A stretch of DNA of 12,109 bases, from contig DPKX01000051.1 in assembly GCA_003542295.1 (NCBI GenBank), positions 1 through 12,109 on the forward strand, in the 5' to 3' direction. The DNA is from Candidatus Atribacter hydrocarboniphilus (GTDB lineage: Bacteria > Atribacterota > Atribacteria > Atribacterales > Atribacteraceae). The number at the start of each line of letters is the position of its first letter. Within the stretch, counting starts at the first letter, position 1. Shown piece after piece: positions 1-6,363 of the stretch. Below the pieces are notes generated by a model that worked only from the letters and a program-made list of their open reading frames with translations, was not told the DNA's origin and did not search any database. The position numbers were made by a program, and so were the translations under genes.

Positions 1-64
1 CTACTAATAAAAATGGAAAACGATGAGGCAAGATTCTCTGGATCATTTGATTATCCAAGTCCAT
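1..64 (-). CDS. fabZ: 3-hydroxyacyl-ACP dehydratase FabZ, N-terminal fragment cut by window edge
   Basis: This is the first 21 codons of a gene that runs off the left edge on the minus strand. Reading from the ATG at 64-62 gives MDLDNQMIQRILPHRFPFLL followed by V. The segment ILPHRFPFLLV matches the strongly conserved start of FabZ (ILPHRYPFLLVD), the dehydratase of the fatty acid elongation cycle, which converts 3-hydroxyacyl-ACP to trans-2-enoyl-ACP in the cytoplasm. A strong ribosome binding site, GGGGAGG on the minus strand (74-80), lies 9 nt before the ATG. The catalytic His and Glu regions are outside the window. In many diderm bacteria fabZ sits in an lpx (lipid A) cluster, but the neighbours that would show this are not visible. 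It diverges from the foldase gene on the right. The family call rests on this short motif alone. Confidence 0.8.
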   Translation of the reverse strand, partial: MDLDNQMIQRILPHRFPFLLV

Positions 65-159
65 TTTTTAATACCTCCCCTTTTTTTTAAAAGTCTTCTA
101 TTCAATCCTCTATCAGTTCGTCGTGTTCACGCTGGACTATTGAGAGAATTTTAGGTAAA

Positions 160-188
160 TTGACATAAAAGGATAACTGGAGTAGTAT
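160..188 (+). promoter_or_regulatory. Candidate sigma-70-type promoter for the foldase/VanW-like unit
   Basis: A perfect -35 hexamer TTGACA (160-165) is followed, after a 17-nt spacer, by TAGTAT (183-188), which matches 4 of 6 positions of the -10 consensus. Initiation would fall near 195, about 37 nt before the ATG at 232. It lies in the spacer (65-231) between divergent fabZ and the foldase gene. I saw no comparably good promoter for fabZ on the other strand. Confidence 0.6.
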
Positions 189-231
189 TTTACCAAAAAT
201 AACAGTAATTGTCTCAGAGGTGGGAGAATAT

Positions 232-1332
232 ATGCTGAGAGGACTTCGCAAAAATCTTAACGTTATCATAATAATCGTTGTGGTTGCCTTTGTTTTTACC
301 ATTTTTTATGGTACTTTCACTCGTCAGTCTCAGAGTCCTTCACAAGGTGCCGCATCAGCTGCAACGGTTAACAATACCGTTATTACAATTTACGACCTTG
401 AAAATCAATTTCGTAATTTTATTTCTCAGTTTGACAACCGATACCTTAATGAGCTTGATGAGCAAGGAATTAATTACCTTAAAAGACTCACCTTGGAAAG
501 CATGATAAACAATGAACTTTTATACCAAGAAGCAAAATCACGAAAAATTAAAGTAAATAATAATGATATTGATACTCGATTAAATGAAATCAAAGCTAAT
601 TTCCCTTCTGAGAAGGAGTTTCAAAATTACCTTCAATATAATGGAATTCGTATAAATGATATGAGGGAATCCATCAAAAGGGACTTGATGATCACCAACC
701 TTATCAATTCGTTATACGAAAGTATTGTTATTCCGCCTGAAGATATTAACAATTATTACGAAGAAAATAAAAGTTTGTTTTCAATACCTGCCCAATATCA
801 CCTCCATCAGATGACATTTCCTTCTCAAGAAGAAGCCGAGAAAGTCTATAAAAGAGTCAGTTTGGGCGAAGATTTTTCCAATTTAGCTAAGTTAAATTCA
901 ATTGACACCTATGCTTCCCAAGGTGGAGATGCTGGTTGGATATCAGAAAATGCCCTTCCCAACGAAGCTAAAGATTCTATTATTGAATTGAAAGATAAAT
1001 TGGGTAACGTTACTCCAATTGTGAAAGTCGGAAACAACTATCAATTCTTTAAACTTATTGAAACCAAACCAGCCGAGGAGAAAACATTAGAAGAGTCTCA
1101 AGAAGAAATAAAAGTAATTCTCGAAAACGAGCAAAAAAGAGTAAAATTAGAGCATTTAATTGCTGAAATTCGCAACAAATCCAACATAGAATATTCTGAG
1201 AACATTTTAGCCTCAGGTATAGTAAGTGAACCATCGCCGACCGAGCCGCTGCAATCTGAGAATCCGGCAGCGCCATTGCCTGAATCATCCGAACCTGAAA
1301 TACCCGATGTAACATCAACACCAAATCCTTAA
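232..1332 (+). CDS. Membrane-anchored PpiD/SurA-like parvulin peptidyl-prolyl isomerase
   Basis: This 366-residue protein looks like an extracytoplasmic foldase. After a short basic N-terminus (MLRGLRKN) comes one hydrophobic segment at about residues 9-26, typical of a PpiD-style anchor. A SurA_N-like helical chaperone region follows (about 35-170), then a PpiC-type rotamase domain (about 185-278) beginning at the IPAQYHLHQMTF segment and containing the GGDAGW turn. A charged helical stretch follows, and the last ~39 residues are a Pro/Ser/Glu-rich tail. Such proteins help fold secreted proteins on the outer face of the membrane. The ATG at 232 is preferred over an in-frame GTG at 220 because a GGTGGGAG ribosome binding site sits 5 nt before it, while the GTG has none. 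The next gene lies 15 nt downstream in the same frame, so the two are probably co-transcribed. The domain family is clear, but orthology to PpiD, PrsA or SurA is not settled. Confidence 0.85.
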   Translation: MLRGLRKNLNVIIIIVVVAFVFTIFYGTFTRQSQSPSQGAASAATVNNTVITIYDLENQFRNFISQFDNRYLNELDEQGINYLKRLTLESMINNELLYQEAKSRKIKVNNNDIDTRLNEIKANFPSEKEFQNYLQYNGIRINDMRESIKRDLMITNLINSLYESIVIPPEDINNYYEENKSLFSIPAQYHLHQMTFPSQEEAEKVYKRVSLGEDFSNLAKLNSIDTYASQGGDAGWISENALPNEAKDSIIELKDKLGNVTPIVKVGNNYQFFKLIETKPAEEKTLEESQEEIKVILENEQKRVKLEHLIAEIRNKSNIEYSENILASGIVSEPSPTEPLQSENPAAPLPESSEPEIPDVTSTPNP

Positions 1333-1344
1333 AGGATTTTTTTT
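1323..1344 (+). promoter_or_regulatory. Stop-codon hairpin with U-tract between the foldase and VanW-like genes
   Basis: AAATCCT (1323-1329) pairs perfectly with AGGATTT (1333-1339). The 3-nt loop TAA is the foldase stop codon. Eight T residues follow (1337-1344). The 3' arm contains the AGGA that serves as the ribosome binding site of the next gene. This could be a weak attenuator or a coupling device that a terminating ribosome opens. The stem has only two G-C pairs, so terminator strength would be low. Confidence 0.4.
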
Positions 1345-1347
1345 CTA

Positions 1348-2583
1348 TTGATTATTCGTCGATATTATTCAAAAAAGAAAATTACCTTATCTTTTGTTCT
1401 GATAGCATTGATTGTGGGTTTGTTTATTGTATTCATTCCCCGGGTTTTTTCTTCTACACCTCAAAACGTGTTTTTTCTCAATCAAAGTTTTAATAACATT
1501 GCTAAAAATGACATTATTCCTTATCTCCAACTCATGGAAAGGAAATGGATATCTGAACAACTTCAAGTTGAAGCTCTCAACAAAAACTTCCTTATTGACA
1601 AAAAAGCTCTTTCAATTCAATGGAACTTATCTCAAATAAAAAAAGGTCTATTACACAGAAAAAACCAAAATGTTCCACTCTATTTTTCTTGGGATGAAAA
1701 AAAAGTTGAGGAAGCTTTTCAATTTATAGCGGAAAAAACTAACTTAATGCCTCAAGATGCGATACAAAAAGATGGACGAATAATTCGTTCTAAAACAGGC
1801 TATCGTCTTCATCCAGCAAATGCTATAGATGAAATCCGAAATGGTCTTTCCCAAGGTTTAGATAAAATCGTTATAAAAAGTTATGAAGTTTTACCACCAG
1901 CCATCGACACCAAAACCTTACTCCAGTCACTGGGATTCCAGCACTTATTAGCTCGCTATGAAACTTCGTTGGCGGAAAAAGATGAAAATACCCGTTTTAA
2001 TATAGATAAAAGTGCTAAAAGTATCGATGGTTATATTTTAGAAAAAGGAGAAATTTTTTCCTTCAATAAAATTGTCGGTCCTGCCGATAAGGATGATGGT
2101 TACCTCGAAACCAAAGTTGTTGTTAATGGAAAGTTAGTACCTGGTTATGGAGGAGGGGTATGCCAAGTTTCTTCAACTTTGTATAATGCCCTCCTTCAAT
2201 GTGATGCAAAAATCATCGAAAGAAGCTCCCACTCTGGTTATTCGGAGACCACTTCTTATGTTGAACCAGGACTTGATGCAGCTGTTAGCTTTGGATATAA
2301 AGACCTCAAATTTAGTTTTCCACAACAACGGATCGCTATATTTACCTATGTTGATAGTGATCGTCTCGTAGCAGAAATTTGGGGAGAAAATGAATTTTCT
2401 GGAACCAAATCAATCATGAGTCAAATCCAAAGCATTACTGCTCATGGATACTCAGAGGCATTTATCGAGGTTGAAACTACGGTATTGAAAAACGATAGGA
2501 TAGAAAAAAGATATACAGATAGGTATATGATTCCAAAAGAATATGTTGAAATCCTAAAAGAACAAATTGACAAAAATCAATAA
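1348..2583 (+). CDS. VanW-family protein with N-terminal membrane anchor and putative peptidoglycan-binding region
   Basis: This 411-residue protein begins with a basic stretch and one hydrophobic segment (about 12-31), so it is probably anchored in the membrane facing out. Residues ~133-190 resemble the YoaR-type PG_binding_4 region. The VanW domain spans about 217-345 and carries the family hallmark around FSFNKIVGPA and the GYGGGVCQVSSTLYNA segment, with Cys272. VanW takes its name from vancomycin-resistance clusters, but most homologues are chromosomal and of unknown biochemical role, so no resistance should be inferred. The last ~60 residues are a beta-rich tail, perhaps G5-like, which I could not assign. 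The start is TTG at 1348 with AAAGGA about 11 nt upstream. No ATG lies nearer the anchor, and the preceding in-frame stop is at 1330. It likely shares a transcript with the foldase gene and ends at a strong terminator. Confidence 0.85.
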   Translation: MIIRRYYSKKKITLSFVLIALIVGLFIVFIPRVFSSTPQNVFFLNQSFNNIAKNDIIPYLQLMERKWISEQLQVEALNKNFLIDKKALSIQWNLSQIKKGLLHRKNQNVPLYFSWDEKKVEEAFQFIAEKTNLMPQDAIQKDGRIIRSKTGYRLHPANAIDEIRNGLSQGLDKIVIKSYEVLPPAIDTKTLLQSLGFQHLLARYETSLAEKDENTRFNIDKSAKSIDGYILEKGEIFSFNKIVGPADKDDGYLETKVVVNGKLVPGYGGGVCQVSSTLYNALLQCDAKIIERSSHSGYSETTSYVEPGLDAAVSFGYKDLKFSFPQQRIAIFTYVDSDRLVAEIWGENEFSGTKSIMSQIQSITAHGYSEAFIEVETTVLKNDRIEKRYTDRYMIPKEYVEILKEQIDKNQ

Positions 2584-2610
2584 AAAAGGGGCGAGTGACA
2601 CCCCTTTTTT
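2582..2610. terminator. Bidirectional intrinsic terminator
   Basis: AAAAAAGGGG (2582-2591) pairs with CCCCTTTTTT (2601-2610) around a 9-nt loop. The flanking A and T runs give a U-tract on both strands. It sits between the convergent ends of the VanW-like gene (plus, ends 2583) and the lipoprotein gene (minus, ends 2631), as expected for a shared terminator. Confidence 0.85.
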
Positions 2611-2630
2611 ATTATTAAATTTTCCATTCA

Positions 2631-3230
2631 TTATTTATCTCTTGAGATTACCTCAATATCATAAGTAGGCTTTTCTTTATAAACTTCCCCAACATTCATT
2701 TCTAAAGTCCAGGTATTTTGATCAACCTTTCCATCAACGTAACTAATGACTTCTCCTGGCATATACGCTTTGAGTGCTAAGGCGACGTTGCCTAATAATG
2801 GTTTGACTGTTCCGGCACCCATTTTATCCAAAGCCGCTCCCAAATCTTCTCCTTTTAAGGTTGCTTCAAGAATCACCAGATCTTGATCTTTGGTTAACTT
2901 AGCGGTTGAGCCTAAAAATTGCTCGGTAAATTGCTGAGCTTTCTCTTGATTGGGGAAAGACCATACCCACGCTATGATATAAGGAGAGGCGTCTTCTTTG
3001 GCTTGGATCTCAACATAACTTCTTTCGTCTTCGGGTAGTTTTTTATATTCATTCACAGCAGCCTTTTTTATTTGACTATAGACGTTGACATCAGTTGTGC
3101 TAATTGAAATTCTGGCTTTGGGAATGGTCGCATTGGAATCGACCTTAATTCCCACCTCAATCTGAGCACATCCAGAAATTAAAAAAACTATAATCATAAA
3201 ACCAAGAATAAACCACCAATTTCTCTTCAT
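2631..3230 (-). CDS. Predicted lipoprotein, LppM/DUF3153-like, unknown function
   Basis: A 199-residue secreted lipoprotein is predicted. The N-terminus MKRN is followed by a hydrophobic h-region and a lipobox LISGC with Cys21 as the lipidation site. The mature part starts AQIEVGIKVDSNATIPKARI and ends with a beta-rich stretch around MPGEVISYVDGKV and NTWTLEMNVGE. The layout resembles the LppM/DUF3153 fold (a domain beginning right after the lipid Cys and a late PGxV...W/L strand pair), but this is pattern memory rather than a search result. No catalytic motif is visible. The ATG at 3230 has a strong GAGGAGG ribosome binding site about 6 nt upstream. It converges on the VanW-like gene and diverges from the OsmC-like gene, so it appears to be a single-gene unit. 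Lipoprotein status is well supported; the function is unknown. Confidence 0.8.
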   Translation of the reverse strand: MKRNWWFILGFMIIVFLISGCAQIEVGIKVDSNATIPKARISISTTDVNVYSQIKKAAVNEYKKLPEDERSYVEIQAKEDASPYIIAWVWSFPNQEKAQQFTEQFLGSTAKLTKDQDLVILEATLKGEDLGAALDKMGAGTVKPLLGNVALALKAYMPGEVISYVDGKVDQNTWTLEMNVGEVYKEKPTYDIEVISRDK

Positions 3231-3342
3231 ATGAATCCTCCTCGCTCTAATTTCATTTTAACCCTACTTTCTTCTTTTATCCTAATTGAAGCCATTTTGT
3301 TGCTTATTGTTGGAATGGTTTTGAATATTTTTGGTTAAGCAA

Positions 3343-3376
3343 TTATATGACTTATATGACTTTTTAAAAATATTAT
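3343..3376 (+). promoter_or_regulatory. Tandem 9-bp repeat and candidate promoter upstream of the OsmC-like gene
   Basis: TTATATGAC occurs twice head to tail (3343-3351 and 3352-3360). A possible promoter overlaps it: ATGACT (3347-3352), 18-nt spacer, TATTAT (3371-3376, 5 of 6 to the -10 consensus). A second option is TTGAAT (3321-3326) with TATATG (3344-3349) at 17 nt. The direct repeat could be an operator, but the region is AT-rich and the case is weak. Confidence 0.35.
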
Positions 3377-3418
3377 AAATGATGGTAACATACATTTATT
3401 AAATTGAGGAGGATAACC

Positions 3419-3811
3419 ATGGCTTATATTGAGCTCTCTGCACAAAAAGGAAAAATTGAAGCCGATATCAAGGGCGAAAAGATATTGTTTAAAAGTAGCG
3501 GTGCCGATAGTGATTCCGGTCATTGGCCAACTGAATATGTTCTTGCCGCTTTAGGAAGTTGCTTTTCTGGGTCATTATTTGCCTACGCCAAAAACAAAAA
3601 TTATCCTTTGGAAAAAGTCATTCTAAAGATTAAAGGTGATTTAGGCTCGGCTCCCTCTCGAATTCAGTCGATCGATGTCAATGTCGAAATTATTGGCAAT
3701 CTTACTCTTGAAGAAAAAGAAAGATTAATCCAAGCTGGAGAAAGAGCCTGCACTGTTATGAATACTTTACGAGGTGGAGTAGAAAAAATTGAAACTCATT
3801 TAATGTCTTAG
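3419..3811 (+). CDS. OsmC/YhfA-family redox protein
   Basis: This 130-residue cytoplasmic protein has the OsmC fold signature: a first conserved Cys at residue 48 in the VLAALGSCFSGSLFAYA helix and a second at residue 111 in ERACTVMNTLRGG. OsmC-family members use such a Cys pair to reduce organic hydroperoxides or disulfides. The short YhfA-like subgroup, which this length fits, is biochemically less well defined. The start is the ATG at 3419, because the GAGGAGG ribosome binding site (3406-3412) lies 6 nt before it. A longer TTG-initiated reading from 3404 would run through that site and is rejected. The gene stands alone, divergent from the lipoprotein gene, and no terminator was found immediately downstream. 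A role in peroxide or thiol stress is inferred from the family. The physiological substrate cannot be read from the sequence. Confidence 0.85.
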   Translation: MAYIELSAQKGKIEADIKGEKILFKSSGADSDSGHWPTEYVLAALGSCFSGSLFAYAKNKNYPLEKVILKIKGDLGSAPSRIQSIDVNVEIIGNLTLEEKERLIQAGERACTVMNTLRGGVEKIETHLMS

Positions 3812-3890
3812 TTACCTACCCACTAGAAAACGTTGTTGGAAAAGCTAATTTAAACCTTCTATCCTGAAAATCCACTAATGCTTAAAAATG

Positions 3891-4016
3891 CCGTCACCCT
3901 GAGCGTTACTTTGCCGCGTGAGGATCTCATTTTTTTATTATTTTATAAAAAAATTCTTCTAAATGAGATTGCCACGTCGTTTAACCAAAGAACGGTTGAA
4001 CTTCTCGCAATGACGG
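3891..4016. repeat. Palindromic dispersed repeat (REP/MITE-like), copy 1
   Basis: The element is bounded by CCGTCA (3891-3896) and its reverse complement TGACGG (4011-4016). Inside, GGATCTCATTT on the left faces AAATGAGATTGCC on the right across an AT-rich centre, making a large imperfect hairpin of about 126 bp. A smaller stem, GTTTAACC (3979-3986) with GGTTGAAC (3994-4001), sits in the right arm. A 60-codon ORF (3878-4060) over it is treated as chance. The termini resemble the GTCATCCTGAG and GTCATTGCGAG motifs that recur in intergenic repeats of many bacteria (from memory). It lies in the convergent gap 3812-4214. The remainder of that gap (4017-4214) holds nothing else I could identify, including no clear terminator for either gene. 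Confidence 0.7.
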
Positions 4017-4214
4017 TTTTGATAAAAGTATTTTCATTGTCATCTGGTGTTGCTAGCTAGGCAGCATGAGGGTCTATCTTCCAAACAGATTCTCTTCAAT
4101 TAAAGTTGAGGATTAATCCACAAAACCGATTGAGTGGGCTCCTTCTCCTTTGATAAAAGACAGGAAAATGAGAGTGAATAATTCCTTCCAGCTCCATATT
4201 GCTAATTACAGTCT

Positions 4215-5345
4215 CTAAATAATCCGGATTTTCACTGGTGGGCGGGCATCGGTCAGTTTATCATGGGCAATTTTTAATTTTTCAATTACTGGAAGATGGT
4301 AGGGACAGCGAGGGATACATTCACCACACTCACTGCAAGCCAGGGCATTGGGATCAACTTTTCTATAAGCTTCTTGAGCATAATCTTGGTTACCAAACCA
4401 AAAACGTAAACGATCACGAAGTGCGTATTCACCAGGTTCACGAACCACACCATCGGCCATTTGACGGTCCCATTGCCCTTCAAAAACAAAAACCCGGGGG
4501 ATATCAATATTCTCTGGACAGGGCAAGCATTTGTCGCATTGCCGGCAAACATATTGGCCGAGTTCCGCAGCATTTAAGAAAAGAAGTTCTTTTTCTTTTT
4601 CACTTATAGGTTGGATGGTATTAATAAATTGAATATCTTTCTCAAGATATTCAAGAGTGTTGGCTCCAATTATAAGCGAAGAAATTGGTAGGCTCAGAGT
4701 GTAACGAAGTGCATTTTCCCAATTCCTCCATAAGAATCCATCAGCAAAAACCTTCATGGCCAGTAAACCGACATTTTTCTCCAGGGCAGCTGGTATAACT
4801 TGAGATTCCCAGGCAGGAAAGTTAAAACGGTCGAAAAAGTTTAGGGGGATCATAATCACATCAAAAGGATAAGTATTAAGCGCTCGCAAAGCAACCTCTG
4901 GACCGGTATGACTCGAAAATGCAGTAAAACGGATTTTCCCTAATCTTTTCGCTTCCTCTAATCCTTCCAATGCTCCGTTGGGTCCGGACGCAATATCAAC
5001 GAACTCATGTCTTCCAAATTCGTGAAGAAAAAAGATATCAATCGAATCGGTTTGCAATCTTTTCAGACTCTCATCAATCGATGCTAAAAGCTCCTTTTTC
5101 TTTCTTTCGATGCTCTTACTCGCTAAAATAAACTCTTTACGGCGGTTTTTTGCAACTTTTCCAATTTTTAATTCCGAATTCCCAAATCCATACCCAGCAG
5201 CTGTTTCTAAATAATTACCACCTTGATCTAAATATCGATTAATTATTTCAATAGCGTTTTTCTCACTGAGTTCTATTAAATGAAATCCACCTAACCCCAT
5301 TACCGAAATATCCAGATTGGTTTTTCCCAATTTTCGTTTCTGCAT
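4215..5345 (-). CDS. Aldo/keto reductase with C-terminal 4Fe-4S ferredoxin-like domain
   Basis: This 376-residue protein begins with an AKR TIM barrel (MQKRKLGKTNLDISVMGLGG, about 1-255) and ends with a ferredoxin-like domain. The tail has two four-cysteine motifs: Cys267/270/273/276 (CRQCDKCLPCP) and Cys337/340/343/347 (CSECGECIPRCP), enough for two Fe-S clusters. This is the COG1453-type layout. Members are predicted cytoplasmic oxidoreductases with mostly unknown substrates. The likely AKR tetrad is Glu47, Tyr52, Lys77 and His108. The first is normally Asp (DTA), here ETA, which is unusual. The ATG at 5345 follows a GGGGGTGGG ribosome binding site. An in-frame GTG at 5369 lacks one and is rejected. 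It lies 95 bp downstream of thiD and has its own -10-like sequence, so it may be transcribed both by read-through and independently. Nothing in the sequence links it to thiamine metabolism. Confidence 0.85.
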   Translation of the reverse strand: MQKRKLGKTNLDISVMGLGGFHLIELSEKNAIEIINRYLDQGGNYLETAAGYGFGNSELKIGKVAKNRRKEFILASKSIERKKKELLASIDESLKRLQTDSIDIFFLHEFGRHEFVDIASGPNGALEGLEEAKRLGKIRFTAFSSHTGPEVALRALNTYPFDVIMIPLNFFDRFNFPAWESQVIPAALEKNVGLLAMKVFADGFLWRNWENALRYTLSLPISSLIIGANTLEYLEKDIQFINTIQPISEKEKELLFLNAAELGQYVCRQCDKCLPCPENIDIPRVFVFEGQWDRQMADGVVREPGEYALRDRLRFWFGNQDYAQEAYRKVDPNALACSECGECIPRCPYHLPVIEKLKIAHDKLTDARPPVKIRII

Positions 5346-5377
5346 AATCCCACCCCCAAGATAAGTCACCCGAAATT

Positions 5378-5410
5378 ATTATAAACTATTTATGGTTACC
5401 CATAATAGTT
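5378..5410 (-). promoter_or_regulatory. Perfect -10 box with adjoining inverted repeat upstream of the Fe-S aldo/keto reductase
   Basis: On the minus strand TATAAT (5383-5378) is a perfect -10 box about 33 nt before the ATG. Directly upstream, an 11-bp inverted repeat with one bulged base (arms 5384-5395 and 5400-5410, loop TTAC 5396-5399) occupies the place of the -35. No good -35 hexamer is seen. That arrangement would fit an activator or repressor site. As RNA it would also be a hairpin, but no U-tract follows, so it is unlikely to be the thiD terminator. Confidence 0.45.
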
Positions 5411-5440
5411 AAACAGAAGAATCTCATCCCTATTCCAAAC

Positions 5441-6271
5441 CTACCAATTCCAACCTCCCTTTTCGGGATTTAAATTACATTTGAGAAAAAGTGGAGCCAG
5501 ATGATTGGTTGGACCAAAGCCTTTCCCCAAATCAAGAGAATATTGAATAACGATATCCATATATCGACGAGCAATTTTAACTGCTCTTGGAACATCATAT
5601 CCCAACGCCAGGAGAGCAACTAAAGCTGCCGAAAAGGTGCATCCGGTGCCATGAGTATTTTTAGTCAATTGTCGCTGTACCGAAAAAATAACATATTCCT
5701 TTCCATCATAAAGAATATCAACTATTTCATTGCTCGATAAATGTCCACCTTTCATTAAAACAAATTTTGGACCCATTTGGTGGATAATCCAGGCTGATTG
5801 TTTCATATCCTCTATAGTATGAACTGATATACCCGAGAGAATTGCAGCTTCATTCAGATTGGGTGTAACCACCTGAGCAAATGGGATAATTTTTTCTTTA
5901 AAAACACCAATGGCATCCGGTTCAAGGAGATAGCGACCCGATTTTGAAATCATAACTGGGTCAACGACTAAATGGGGCAATGAAAAATCTCTTATAGCCT
6001 CAGCCACTCCCTCAATAATTTCAGCATTAAAAAGCATCCCGGTCTTGACTGCATCAACTCCAATATCTTCAGCAATTGCTTTAATCTGATTATAAACTGC
6101 TGCTGGATTCAAGGCAGTAATTGATAAAACCTCATGGGTATTCTGGGCAGTGACCGCGGTAATCGCCGTCATCCCATAAACACCAAAGGCACAAAAAGTC
6201 TTTAAATCAGCCTGGATACCCGCTCCTCCTCCTGAGTCAGAACCGGCAATAGTAAGGACTCGTTTTAACAT
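5441..6271 (-). CDS. thiD: Hydroxymethylpyrimidine / phosphomethylpyrimidine kinase
   Basis: ThiD phosphorylates 4-amino-5-hydroxymethyl-2-methylpyrimidine (HMP) twice to give HMP diphosphate, the pyrimidine substrate of ThiE. The 276 residues match the full-length single-domain enzyme. Visible motifs are the substrate loop [13 protein letters not shown] (10-22), DPVM (104-107), KGGH (174-177) and the ribokinase-family anion hole with catalytic Asp replaced by the ThiD/ThiM-type HGTGC (207-211). The ATG at 6271 has a GGAGGA ribosome binding site about 7 nt upstream. It is the last thi gene of the operon. Unlike the other tightly coupled genes it is separated from thiL by 92 bp, so it may have some independent expression. 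With CytX in the operon, its role here is probably salvage of imported HMP as well as processing of HMP-P. No ThiE or ThiN fusion is present. Confidence 0.95.
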   Translation of the reverse strand: MLKRVLTIAGSDSGGGAGIQADLKTFCAFGVYGMTAITAVTAQNTHEVLSITALNPAAVYNQIKAIAEDIGVDAVKTGMLFNAEIIEGVAEAIRDFSLPHLVVDPVMISKSGRYLLEPDAIGVFKEKIIPFAQVVTPNLNEAAILSGISVHTIEDMKQSAWIIHQMGPKFVLMKGGHLSSNEIVDILYDGKEYVIFSVQRQLTKNTHGTGCTFSAALVALLALGYDVPRAVKIARRYMDIVIQYSLDLGKGFGPTNHLAPLFLKCNLNPEKGGWNW

Positions 6272-6321
6272 GAAAATTCCTCCGCACTGTCATTTTTTCC
6301 TGTTTTTAGCTTTTTTTTCAT

Positions 6322-6347
6322 CAGCAAATAGTCGTTAGATATTGCTG
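6322..6347 (-). other. Stem-loop in the thiL-thiD spacer
   Basis: CAGCAA-A-TA (6322-6330) pairs with TATTGCTG (6340-6347) around a 9-nt loop, giving 8 base pairs with one bulged A. It sits in the only sizeable gap (6272-6363) inside the thi operon. On the minus strand an A-rich stretch rather than a U-tract follows, so it is not a terminator. It could be an RNA processing or stability element, or chance. Confidence 0.3.
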
Positions 6348-6363
6348 TTAGAATGAGTATTTT

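Noticed and set aside
102..302. 66-codon minus-strand ORF between fabZ and the foldase gene
   Set aside because: It overlaps the promoter and the first codons of the foldase gene, has no ribosome binding site that I could see and resembles no family.
1348..2583. Reading the VanW-like protein as a vancomycin-resistance determinant
   Set aside because: No vanA/B/H/X/R/S genes are nearby, and VanW homologues are common in chromosomes without resistance.
3878..4060. 60-codon plus-strand ORF in the gap after the OsmC-like gene
   Set aside because: It lies almost wholly on the palindromic repeat and has no family-like motif, so it is best explained as chance.
4096..4197. 33-codon minus-strand ORF downstream of the aldo/keto reductase, starting MELEGIIHSHF
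   Set aside because: A GGAG-like ribosome binding site is absent, the ORF is short, and no conservation can be judged from sequence alone.
4238..4609. 123-codon plus-strand ORF antisense to the aldo/keto reductase
   Set aside because: It is a shadow of the ferredoxin-tail coding region, rich in His/Gln from antisense Cys-motif codons, with no start signal.
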